Assembly: GCA_037367405.1 (NCBI GenBank)
Contig: JAZKJV010005757.1
Location: 154,639 to 218,638, forward strand
Source of the DNA: Ottelia alismoides
Taxonomy: Eukaryota > Streptophyta > Magnoliopsida > Alismatales > Hydrocharitaceae
Reading direction: 5' to 3'
Length of the DNA stretch: 64,000 nt
The position numbers and the translations under genes were made by a program. The notes beneath the pieces were generated by a model. That model had not been told where the DNA came from and made no database searches. It saw only the letters and a list, made by a program, of their open reading frames with translations. Positions within the stretch are counted from its first letter, which is position 1, and each line of letters opens with the position of its first letter. Below are positions 34,661 to 44,958 of this stretch, in pieces.

Positions 34661-37600
34661 TTGCCCTCCACCGGCGCCTTCAAAGGTCTTGCGCCAATAG
34701 TGAAGATGGACGGGTCTAACTATGAGCTATGGGCTATGCAGTTCATGAGCCTCTTGAAATCTAATGGTAAGAAGCACATTCTTACCGAGAATGAGCCTGC
34801 AGAGAAGACAGGGATCTATGCCTCATGGGAGGCTGATGACGCCTACACGAAAGTCTGGTTATCTGGTACGTTGACGATGGAGATTGCTAACGACGTACTC
34901 CATCAGCCCACTGCTAAAGCAATGTGGGACATCCTTGCTGCTACATATTCGCAGGTGCGAAATGAGACAAAGATGTTGCAGCTTCAACATGACATTTTTA
35001 CGATGAAGCAGGCCGGCAGACCTCTCCATTCTCTATACACATCCCTAAGAGGGATGTTCGAGAAGTTATACAGTACCATTCCTCTCACTGCTACTCCTGA
35101 ACAACAGAAGACATTTCGGAACGCCACCATGATGGATGTTCTACTTGCTGCTCTCGATCCTGAGTACGATGCCGCCCGGTCACAGATTCTAGCAGATGCA
35201 GTAATTCCTCCAGTGGAGGATGTCTACAGAAGGCTCAGTCGCATTCCAGTTTCCTCCAGCTCTTCTACTCGACCCCCATCAGCGATGGCAGCCTCGCGTG
35301 GGAGAGGTGGACCGCCTTCTGGACGTGGTCGTGGACGTGGCCGTGGACCTCAAGGAAGAGGTGGCCGCTTCAGTCAGATGTGCTCGTATTGTCACCGAAC
35401 TGGACACTCGGAGGAGACATGCTACTCTAAGCATGGGTTCCCACCATCGGCACGGGTTGCAGAGCATTCACAGTCTCCATTACCGTCTACTGCAGATCAT
35501 AGATTTGACGAACTTGTGGCCCGTCTCCGTGATATTATGCCACATTCATCTGGTGATTCATCTGGTGGTTCTTCAGACATTGCTGCCACAGCCTCTGCCA
35601 GTTCATCCGCCGCTGCTAGTAGCTCAGGTAGATCATCAGCACTCATACCATCTCATGATATATCTGACTGGGTTATAGATTCCGGAGCCACACATCATCT
35701 CTGTCGAGATAGAGGTAGATTACAGGCCTACAGGGATATTCCTCCCGGCCGTTCGGTGCAGATAGCAGATGGTACCCACTCACCCCTTGTTGGCCAGGGG
35801 GAGGTTTTCCTATCCTCCACTATGCAGCTACAAAACGTTCTACATGCTCCTGAGTTCTCAATGAATTTGCTGTCTATTAGTCAGATTACAAAGGATTTGA
35901 ATTGTCGTGCTATATTTGACCCGTCTTCTCTCATTTTTCAGGACATACTCACGAGCAAGGTGATTGGCTGTGGCTCTAAGCAGAATGGTTTATATCGGCT
36001 GGTTCGGTAATCCTATGCTGGCGTCTCCTCTCACTCCGCTGGACCAGTCTCTCCTTTCATTTGGCTCCAGAAAATGCGCCATCTTCTGCCCAAGATCTCT
36101 CCAAGTTCGTCGTTTCGCTGTGAAACATGTCAGTTGGGAAAGCATCATAGGTCGAGCTTTCCAGGTCGTCAGAGTCGGAGCTGTAGCTCCCCATTTGAGT
36201 TGTTACATATAGATATATGGGGTCCGAGTCGTGTTCCCGATCACCAGGGGCACAGGTTTTACCTTGTGGTAGTGGATGATTTTTCTCGTGTGTCATGGGT
36301 CTTTCTTTTGAAGAATAAATCTGAAGCAGGAGATGCGATCAAAAATTTGATTAATGAAGTGCAGAATGTTTTCTCTTCCTCAGTCAAATATGTTCGGACG
36401 GATAATGCCCTAGAATTTTGAACACGCTCTCTTTCTCAATTTCTTTCATCAAAGGGTATTATTCACCAAACCACTTGTGCATATACATCCCAACAAAATG
36501 GTGTGGCGGAAAGAAAGCATCGCCATCTCTTGGATATTACTCGAACCCTGTTGATTCAGAGTTGTGCTCCTATTTCTTTTTGGGGGGATGCTGTCCTTAC
36601 TGCATGCTATCTGGTCAATAGGATGCCATCCTCAGTCCTTGGTGAGAAGATATCCATCTCTCTTATTTTTCCAGACAAGGAGCTATTCTCATTGCCTCCA
36701 CGTGTCTTTGGCGTTGTGGCGTTCGTTCATCGTCTATCTCCTGTACTTGACAAGCTCTCTCCTAGAGCAGTCAAGTGCGTCTTTGTTGGTTATTCCAGAA
36801 CCCAGAAGGGATACCGGTGTTATGATCCTACAACCAACATGTACTTCGTCAGTGCTGATGTCACTTTCTTCGAGTCGGTTATGTATTTCTCGCCAGCTGG
36901 TGACAAAATGGTACCATCCACTACCACTGATGATATTTATGTTCCACCACCACCTACATGGATTTCACCTGAGTCGTCCCCTGTATCAGTTCCCATGCCA
37001 GCACCACCGCCACCACCACCTCCACCTCCACCCATTCCACGGCCAATCATATCACCGTTTCCTCGATATTATACGCGTCGGTCAGGTCCTGCTCAGACGA
37101 CAGATCAGCCAATCACTACGCCTCAGGTATGTTCAGATGGCGTTACTACTGACGGGTCAGGTTCGGTACATATGCAGGATTCCTCATTACAGGAAGACAC
37201 AGATGATGATCTTGATGTTCCGATTGCTATTCGGAAGCAGAGGAGGCAATGTGCATCATATCCATTTGCTTCACAGGTTTCCTTCCACCGGCTCACAGGT
37301 GATTTTCAGAAGTTTGCCACAGCATTATCCTCCGTGGATATACCACGGACATACCAGGAAGCCTTGAAGAGTGCGTGCTGGAAATTAGCTATGGAAGAAG
37401 AGATGCGGGCCTTGCAGTCCCGTGGCACATGGTCTTTGGTTCCTGCACCTCCTGATGCATCCGTGGTGAGCTGCAAATGGGTCTTCACAGTCAAATATCA
37501 TGCAGATGGCACGTTGAATAGGTACAAAGCACGCTTGGTCGCCCGTGGGTTTACACAAACATATGGCGTGGATTACATGGATACATTCTCTCCAGTGGCG

Positions 37601-38905
37601 AGACACTCGACTCTCCGTATTCTCCTATCCGTTGCTGTGGTTCGTGATTGGAGCATTTCTCAGCTAGATGTCAAGAATGTCTTTCTGTACGGGGACTTAC
37701 AGGAGGAAGTCTACATGCAGCAACCACCCGAGTTTACTGCTGAGGGGGAGAAGCATATGGTCTGTAGACTTCATAAGGCGATATATGGCCTCAAACAGAG
37801 TCCGCGAGCATGGTTCCAGAAGCTGTCCAATCTAATTGAGCACCAGGGGTTCAAGAGGTCAAATGCCGATCACTCGTTGTTTGTCCAGAAGTCATCGGCA
37901 GGTACGGTTGTCATTATGGTCTATGTGGATGATATTCTTGTTACAAGAGACGATGTTCAGGGCATAGAGAGGGCGAAGGCATTCCTAGGCCGTCAGTTTG
38001 TTACAAAGGATCTTGGAACCCTAAGATATTTTCTGGGGTTGGAATTTGCAAGGAATGCACATGGCTTGGTGATGACACAATGGAAGTACATTACAGACTT
38101 CCTGGTTGAGACTGGCATGGATGGGTGCAAACCATCAAGCATCCCCATGGACCCCAGCATGAAGTTGTATGATGGTGATACTGATGAAGTTTTTTTTTGA
38201 AAGCTTGATACTGATGAAGTAGATAAGAGGAGATATAGAGAAATGGTGGGAAAACTCCTCTACATTACCATAACCCGTCCAGACATTGCATTTGCAGTTA
38301 GCCGGGTAAGTCAGTTTATGGAGCAGCCAAGACAGGTTCACATGGATGCTATACACATGATACTGAGGTACCTGAAGTCTTCTCCAGGGTCAGGGCTGCT
38401 ATTCAAAAAGGGCACAGACTTATCCATCTCAGCGTGTGCAGACGCAGATTATGGAGGATGTCCTAAGGATAGAAAATCAACCTCAGGGTTCGCAGTGTTT
38501 GTTGGAGGCTCTCTGGTTTCTTGGAAAAGCAAGAAACAAACTGTGGTGGCAAGGTCCAGTGCGGAATCCGAATATAGGGCCATGGCTCAAGCCAGCACGG
38601 AAATGATGCGGGTTCGCTCCGTATTTGAAGATCTACATGTAGCTGTGCCTCTACCTATGAAGCTTCAGTGTGACAATCAGGCAGCATTGTTCATTGCCAA
38701 CAATCCAGCTTTCCATGAGAGGACCAAGCATATTGAAGTTGACTGCCATTACACCAGGGACCTGATCCAGGGAGGATTGATATCTACTGCACATGTTAGC
38801 TCAGGAGACCAGACTGCAGATGTATTCACCAAGCCACTGCTCAGAGGACCTTTTCAGAGATGTTCATCCAAGCTGAGCATGATAGACATCTATGCTCCAC
38901 CTTGA
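34661..38905 (+). pseudogene. Copia gag-pol polyprotein, three in-frame stops
   Basis: One frame runs the whole length. The first ATG in it is at 34706 (MDGSNYELWAMQFM); the residues before it (STGAFKGLAPIVK) look like genuine Gag, so the original start codon may be lost. In order: Gag with zinc knuckle CSYCHRTGHSEETC (about 35380), protease DSGATHH (about 35680), integrase with D in HIDIWGPS, D in RTDNALEF and E in GVAERKH, RT with YVDD (37922-37933), and RNase H (DADYGG, SSAESEYRA, HIEVDCHYTRD). Stops: TAA 36008-36010, TGA 36419-36421, TGA 38198-38200. The last lies in a 30-base insert that repeats GATACTGATGAAG around a T tract. The integrase zinc module keeps CETCQLGKHH but its two histidines appear deleted (IWLQKMRHLLPK). 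Product would be non-functional. Confidence 0.93.
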
Positions 38906-38912
38906 GGGGGAG
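38902..38912 (+). promoter_or_regulatory. Copia polypurine tract
   Basis: TTGAGGGGGAG overlaps the gag-pol stop and abuts the 3' LTR, the standard position. Confidence 0.9.
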
Positions 38913-39070
38913 TGTAGAGATAGTTTCGAGATTTATTATTAGTTTATGTATCTTGTTGCTATTTATTTCTCTTATTTAGACGTCTCTGTAATTTACCCTT
39001 AGGGCCTCTCCCTATATAAGAGAGCCTAGGGTTTTCCCTGAATGAATATCAAAGACTCTTTTTCTTAACA
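38913..39070 (+). repeat. Copia 3' LTR
   Basis: 158 bp, nearly identical to the 5' LTR; followed by the AATGT target duplication. Confidence 0.95.
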
Positions 39071-39076
39071 AATGTC

Positions 39077-39540
39077 ATGCGGTTTAGATCATATAACAAA
39101 AAACATAGGCTGTCTAGATGTTTTTGGCCCTTTGCTTGGTCTGCAATGGCATCATTTTTAGTTAAGAAAGGTTTCGCGTTGATAGGGAGCACAGAGCGGG
39201 AGAGAGCTCATAGAAGGGAAGAACACTTTCGTTGGGAGGTGCGACAAGGGGTACATATGTGGGAGAGAGCCCCCAAATAAGGAGTGGGAGGTTCTTTGAG
39301 GGCTACCGAGCACAACTCGGAAAGGAGAGAGGAAGGATGGTCATTGTTTCTCATCGAAAATGGGGAAAGAGATGTTATCGTTGCTGGTTTTACGACTATC
39401 AGGATTCTTTCTATTCGTTCCCACCACGATGCTTCGCTTGTGGTGAAGCCGACCATCGTCGTGCTTTTTGCCGCAACCAGCCGAAGGTTGAAGATTCACA
39501 TGGGAATCCATAGCTGTATCCTCTATGGGGGATGGAGTCA
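39077..39540 (+). pseudogene. LINE ORF1 N-terminal part with zinc knuckle
   Basis: ORF1 proteins of plant L1 elements bind the element RNA. This part reads MASFLVKKGFALIG near 39150, has stops near 39280, and then in another frame holds a CCHC knuckle CFACGEADHRRAFC (about 39430-39475). The frame continues past the insertion at 41568. Confidence 0.65.
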
Positions 39541-39541
39541 T

Positions 39542-41545
39542 TTTTTTTAGGCTCAAAAAGGGGGAGACACTCTACGGTGTTCGCCCCAATATATTAAAAG
39601 GAAAAGAAGCAAAGAATGTTACAAGAAGGTTACAAAAACCAAACAAACAAGACCCATAGAGGGAAACCGAGAAAGCAACAACCAAAGATTACCCCCAAAA
39701 AGCTACGATAGGGTTACCCTGTACACCAATCATCCAGAAGACGTGAGGAAAGGAAAAGAACGTTCTCCCGGAAGAACCGTTGGCCAGCGAAGAAGGCCTC
39801 ATTCCTCCCCCGCCAGATACATCACAACCTTGCAAGCGGAACCAAAAACTCCTTCCTTTCCCTGCTCCTGTTGCAAAACAAGCTCTCGCAAAAGGCAATC
39901 AGACCATCCGAGCTGACCCATTCCAGATCAACCCAAAGACCCCGAATCATGTTACAGCCAAAGAACAAGTGATCAATGGTTTCCGTCTCCTCATCACAAA
40001 GCCCGCAATTAGGCCCAACGTTAGCGAAGAATCGGGCGCAGCGGTCACGCGTTAAGAGCCCCCCCCTGCGAAGAAGCCACAGGAAGACTCCAGTGCGCTC
40101 AGGAAGCTTCACCCCCCAGAGGAACCAACAATCACGCAAGAGAAGATCGTCCCCAACCTGAGGACGGGGAGCTAGAGCCAGATACGCCTTACGCGTAGAA
40201 AAAAACCGTCCTTCCATGTCTAGTGGTCCCGGCTGTCATTAGGTTGAGCAACGTCAGCAATCATGTTCATTAAAGAGACAAAATCATCCAGACGCTGATC
40301 CGAGAAATTGGCGATAAAGAGTGGACACCAGCATCCATCCACCCAGCACGAGGCCACCGAGGCCTCCTTGTCATCCGCCAAAGCAAACAAACGGGGAAAA
40401 CATTCCTTTAGAGTACCCCTTCCCGACCAATCGTCGATCCAAAACCGGAAGGAATCCCCCTTTCCCAACACCGGCCTAAAGAGGGAGAGGTTACGAATAA
40501 AAACTTCCAGAACACCACGCCAAAACGGAGAGAGGTGCCCGTAAGCATCCCCCCGCGTCAAGTCCATCATCGCCTCCCCCAGGAACTCCCGCAGAACAGT
40601 AATAAAGAAGTTGTCCTCCTGACCCCAGATTCTACTCGCCCATTTTAGCAAGAGAGCCTCATTAACAACCTCCAACCTCCGCACCCCCAAGAAGCCTCAT
40701 CCCATGCCACCAGATGAACCCCCCTTCCCCCCTCCCCCTTCTTACCCCACAAGAAGCCTCGCATACAACGCTCAAGACGCAGACGAATTCCCTTAGGCAT
40801 TTGACGAGCCGAGAGAAAGAAAATAGGAATAGAGGAAAGAACCGCCTTAAGAAGAACAAGACGACCCCCTCTAGATAACAACGCTGCGCGCCAGCCAGCA
40901 AGGCGAGTCTCCATCTTCTCCACAACCAAACGCCAATCCCGGAGCCTGACACGACCCACGACCAAAGGCAAGCCAAGGTAATCAAATGGGAGCCCACTCG
41001 GAGGAGAGCCCAGCAGCCGCCCACACTCCAACGCCTCCGCCTGCGACATCCCAAAAGGGATCACCTTAGACAGCCCCATTAATCAAGAGCCCCGATAAGT
41101 CACTGAAAAGCTCCAGAGTAGTCGCCATACCGGAGACCTCAGAAGTGCCACCCTCGATGAAGCAGATAGTGTCGTCCGCAAATTGAATAAAGGGCACGCA
41201 CAAGGTCCCCACAGTGAAGCCCTTGGTCAGCTCCGCCTCGATCACGCAGTCCAGCATACGAGCCAACAAGTCCGACGCCAACACAAAGAGGAGGGGGGCG
41301 AGGGGACACCCCTGCCGCACCCCCCTACGCGATTGGAAGAAGCCCCCAACCGGGCGGCCATTAATCAAGACCGAGAGGGAGGCCGTGGTCACACAGTGAC
41401 GCATCCATGAAATCCAAACCTCAGGGAATCCCCTCCTTCTCAAAACAGACCACAAGAACCGCCAATCAAGACAATCATAAGCCTTGGCGAAATCAATCTT
41501 CCAAAGAACCCCCAACTTGTTAGAGCTCTTCCAATCCGCAACACG
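39542..41545 (-). mobile_element. L1-type LINE, 5'-truncated insertion
   Basis: On the - strand it starts inside RT (ADWKSSNKLGVLWKIDFAKA), continues with RRGVRQGCPLAPLLF, the catalytic FADD (about 41180), and the C-terminal FWIDDWSGRGTLKECFPRL and zf-RVT (CGLCDEETETIDHLFFGC) modules. It ends in an A tail seen as a T run at 39541-39548. Target duplications of about 22 bp flank it (39518-39541 and 41546-41567), differing by one base and one indel. Frameshifts lie near 41070 and 40680 and a stop at about 40220. The duplication and mild decay make this younger than the LINE it interrupts. Confidence 0.88.
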
Positions 41546-41567
41546 ATCCTATGGGGGATCGAGTCAT

Positions 41568-43165
41568 GAAGCGAAGTGCAACACGATCCTATGCGGCGGT
41601 GGTTAGAGAAGGTGCGCTCGAGGAGAAGGTTTTTGCGAATGATCCATAAATTAAAGATTCGATTCTCATTGGTTCCATGCATTCAAAAACTCTGCAAGTC
41701 GATTTGAGGCATGAGCGGGTTCAAGAATTTCTGGGGGACTCTTTCTCTGAAGATGTCGCCCCTATGGATAATATTCACTTTTGTATAAGGGGTTTGTCAA
41801 AATCCCAAACAGAGTCGCTTTTGCGGGGATCCTTTTGCTTAGAAGTATCCTGGCGACACCCTCGCTTTGCAGATGGCGAGGGAAGGAGATGTTACAAGCG
41901 AGTGGCGCGCATCCTGGCGTACCGTTTCTTTCACGTTTTGCCGCAATACTAAGACCAGCCTTGAGGTGGTTGGGTTGGGTCTCAAAGGTTCTCTCAGACG
42001 GGCATCAACTCAGTTCTGATCCGATGGCTACATTCGTCATCCTTGAAGGTGGTTGCCCTTTCAACATGGACACATTGTTTATTGCACATGGGTCGCGCTT
42101 CTTCCAATCTCGTGGTCGAGGTCATTTCACTGCCCTCGCCACTGTTGATCATCGGAGCCGCCAGCTTCTCGACGACCTTGCCACTTCCCCATGCTCGATC
42201 ACTACGCCAAAACTTGGGAGCTTCGCAGCAGCCTTTGATGGGAAGTATTCGGAAAAGCGATCTTTTCAGATCTCATCAAATCAAAAGAAATTTCAAAAGC
42301 TTACCAAATCATTAGCAATTATGAGGCGTCGTGCCTTCCAGTTTTGGCAGATGCCAACATTCTAATTTCCGAATTTGGTGGAGGAACGTGTGTCCCGTTG
42401 TTTTCTTTTGCGACAGTCGAATCTGACGTTGCTAGGGCATTTTCGCCCCTTCTTGAACCCCGGTTGGTGTCGGGTCCACCTAATCGGATCTTGAAGGACG
42501 ACCCGATGCCTGACCTGACTACTTTTAAGCAGGTTTTCGAAGCATATGTGTACTCTGACCTGATTGAGAGCAGTAATCGGGTCCTGCATATTGAAAACGA
42601 GTGTTTTATTACCATCCTTCATCAACAACGGAACTCCACCTCAACTCTTGGAACGGAAGGAGCATATGCTTCTCATGAAATCTTCGGAGCTGTCAACAGA
42701 GAGATGGAAGCGAAACTTCCAAGCACCTTTAAGAATCCTCTAAATGGGTTCTGCGAGCCATTGATTGAACAACTGGAAAGCTCTCTGTGCCCAAAGGTTG
42801 ACGTTCAAATTGAATCATTGCGAGATGTTACAACGTGTTTGGATAGTTCATTTTTTGACCCCAGCAAGTGTTCTGAACCAGGATTTTCACAGCCAAAAGA
42901 ACTTGGGTAGGTCCCTGAATGGAGCCTAAACCTCAATCTCGCGGTTGAATAGTTGGAGAATGCGGTTGGAGACCCTCAACTACAACATTCGTCTTCTTCC
43001 ACAGGAGCAGTTCTTCTTCCTTCACCCTCCGGGTCACTGCCCTCTGAGTCGGAGGTCGCTAGTAGACATAAGAGATATACATAGACATCATGCATGAGGA
43101 AGAGGGGAAGATCAGAAAATCTTGGAGAGTAAGGCCAGAGTGGCGCTTCTGGTCGGGGTGGTGCA
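41568..43165 (+). pseudogene. LINE ORF1 C-terminal part
   Basis: After the inserted LINE the + strand coding character resumes. It includes HSKTLQVDLRHERVQEFLGD (about 41680) and a longer frame at 42344-42910 without known motifs. It leads directly to ORF2 at 43172, which is why I read it as ORF1. Several frames are used, so it is broken. A local repeat (GCAACACGATCCTATG at 41538 and 41578) sits at the insertion edge. Confidence 0.5.
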
Positions 43166-43171
43166 AACTTC

Positions 43172-44037
43172 GTGGAACAAACAAATTTCTCAATGAAGGT
43201 TTTGACATGGAATGTAAGGGGTCTCGATGACTCAGAGAAGTGGCGATTAATGGAGGCCCGCTTCGCAGAATGGGGTTGTGATATTGTGTTGTTGCAAGAA
43301 ACTAAACTTCCTTCATGCTCAATTTTGATGTGGAATCCATCGGGGACTAGTCACATCTCTGGTTACAAAACTCTTGTTGCAAGTGGCGCATCGTGGGGTA
43401 TGATAGTTGCACGGAAGGAACCGCTTTTCTCTGTCTGCTCTGAGATTAAGGGCATACATATTCTCACAGTTCTTTTGGAAAACAACTCATCGGGTTCTCA
43501 GTTGGTGGTGTCATGTGTTTACAGACCTTGCGCTCATTCCTTAAGGGATGAACTATGGGCTGATATCTGCGAGACCCGTGTTTCTTTCCCGAGGGTGGCA
43601 TGATTAGTGGGTGGAGATTTCAACGTCTCCCTTATCTCTTCGGACCGCCCACATTCTCATGGGGGGTAAGATCCTGGCTCTATGAACATTATTGAATTGA
43701 TTGATGACCTCGAGCTTGAGGTGATGGATGCGACAGACACAAGGTTTACCTGGAGGAATTATGGCTATCGCTCACGTATTGATCGCTTCCTGGCCTCTTA
43801 GGAGCTTCTGAGTGATTATCCACTTTCCTTCTGTACTTCGAGGCCACACACGAGATCATACCACAATCCACTAATCAGTGACTCCGAGATTGATTCAAAC
43901 CAGCGAGATTTTTTCAGATTCGAGCGGGCTTGGCTCCAGGAGGACACATTCAGAGAGCTTGTCCGTAACTTTTGGTCCTCCACTACTGTTTCGGGATCTA
44001 CTACCTCTTGCTTGGACCAGAAGCTCACTTCGCTCCG
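43172..44037 (+). pseudogene. LINE ORF2 endonuclease domain, truncated
   Basis: The likely start is ATG at 43193 (MKVLTWNVRGLDDSEKW). The apurinic-like endonuclease domain follows: LLQETKLP (about 43290), YRPCAH, then after a stop at about 43603 GGDFNVSLISSDRPHSHGG and FTWRNYGYRSRIDRFLAS, another stop, and a linker to 44037. The endonuclease nicks target DNA to prime reverse transcription. The RT domain is missing because the LTR element at 44038 replaces it. Confidence 0.85.
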
Positions 44038-44331
44038 CATGTGTATATGGGTAATTGGATCCATCCATGGTCCAATTTCCATACCCACTTATGTTTAGTC
44101 TCACATCTACTATTCGTGGGATGTGGAGAGTCAGTGGGGGCTATATAAGAATCCCCACACCACATGTATCAAATGAGAGAAAGTTCAATGAACACATCAA
44201 TCCTTTGATGCGTTCTCCTGTGGTTTCATCCCGCTCCTCATGGTATAGGGTTCCATGTAAAATCCTGGCTTTCTTTATTGTTCTTATTCTATTTCTATGA
44301 TATTATGCTTCCACATTCTCGTTTTCTAACA
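44038..44331 (+). repeat. Family X LTR, member A
   Basis: It shares ATGGTCCAATTTCC-like, TTTAGTCTCACATC, CTATATAAGAATCC (TATA box at 44142), GTGGTTTCATCCCGCTCCTC and GTTCCATGTAAAATC with the other family LTRs, and ends TTTCTAACA. Confidence 0.85.
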
Positions 44332-44343
44332 TGGTATCAGAGC
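44332..44343 (+). promoter_or_regulatory. Family X primer binding site, member A
   Basis: TGGTATCAGAGC follows the LTR immediately and complements initiator tRNA-Met. Confidence 0.85.
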
Positions 44344-44592
44344 GAGTTTGATTCTCGAGGATTTCTATGTTCTTTATTTATGTTCGAGATTTGACATTCA
44401 GTTCTAGGATTTTTGTTGTAACCCTAATTCTGCACAGTTCATGAGGTTGTTCTTAAAGATTTATTGTTGATTAGTATGCTCGTATTTAAGATATGTTCAA
44501 ACTTCTATCTCCACGAGTTTCCGGCAAGTTCTGTCAAGCAAGATTCCTTAAAGGTTCAAGAAGGTTGAGGGTTTCTGAAACCCTAATTCACA

Positions 44593-44958
44593 GTGCGTTT
44601 TCCTGCGCCACTCAGGCCCCAGATCTGACAATCTCCAAGCACCACGTCCTCACCACCCAAACCAAGCACATGTACGTCCTCGACTCCTGCCGCCACATGC
44701 AGCAAGAGGGCTTCGAAGTCACCTACCTCCCTGTCGGCTCTGACAGCCTCGTCGATCCCGACCTCCTCGTGAGCTCCATTCTCCTCGACACTGGCCTGAT
44801 CTCTGTCATGGCCATCAACAATGAAATCGGCATAGTCCACCCCTCCACGAGAGCGGCCTCATATGCGAGGAGAAGAACATCCCCCTCCACACTGTTGCTA
44901 CACATGTCCTTGGCAAAATCCCCATCGACGTCGATGCCATGAACATCAGCCTCAGCCC
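44593..44958 (+). pseudogene. NFS1: NFS1 cysteine desulfurase fragment, captured
   Basis: NFS1 is the mitochondrial PLP enzyme that supplies sulfur for iron-sulfur clusters. The fragment reads TTQTKHMYVLDSCRHMQQEG, then FEVTYLPVGSDSLVD and TGLISVMAINNEIGIVHP. After a frameshift near 44858 it continues CEEKNIPLHTVATHVLGKIP, then IDVDAMNISLSP and stop. These match the central NFS1 domain closely. The conserved HTDAAQ reads HTVATH here. The PLP lysine region and both termini are absent, so no enzyme can be made. Intron loss is not proof of retroposition, because I recall plant NFS1 being intronless. It sits in sense orientation behind the LTR and PBS, suggesting capture by the retrotransposon. 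Confidence 0.85.

Larger units (their letters stand above)
33978..39070 (+). mobile_element. Ty1/copia LTR retrotransposon, structurally complete
   Basis: Two short LTRs (157 and 158 bp) start TGTAGAGATAG and end CTTAACA, flanked by a perfect 5-bp duplication AATGT (33973-33977 and 39071-39075). By eye the LTRs differ by two substitutions and one 1-bp indel, so insertion is recent. PBS, leader, gag-pol and PPT are in canonical order. The reading frame is uniform but holds three in-frame stops, so this copy is probably non-coding yet mobilisable. Confidence 0.95.
39076..44037 (+). mobile_element. L1-type LINE, interrupted and truncated
   Basis: ORF1 material (39077-39540 and 41568-43165) and the start of ORF2 (43172-44037) lie in order on the + strand, split by the opposite-strand LINE at 39542-41545. 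The element stops abruptly at about 44037, where an LTR of the gene-capturing family begins. RT and the 3' end are absent. Confidence 0.75.
44038..44958 (+). mobile_element. Family X LTR element, member A, carrying NFS1 fragment
   Basis: A 294-bp LTR (44038-44331, lacking about 35 bp at its left end) is followed by an initiator-Met PBS and a leader. An NFS1 coding fragment follows in place of gag-pol. No 3' LTR is seen; the element is cut off near 44958, before the region assigned to a gypsy LTR. LTR and leader match the members at 57369 and 62211. Confidence 0.75.

Noticed and set aside
35220..35678. Second frame overlapping copia gag
   Set aside because: Out of frame with the clear Gag-protease coding and without any family signal.
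44332..44343. TGGTATCAGAGC considered as part of a tRNA gene
   Set aside because: Only the 3'-end complement of initiator tRNA-Met is present, directly after an LTR, so it is a primer binding site.
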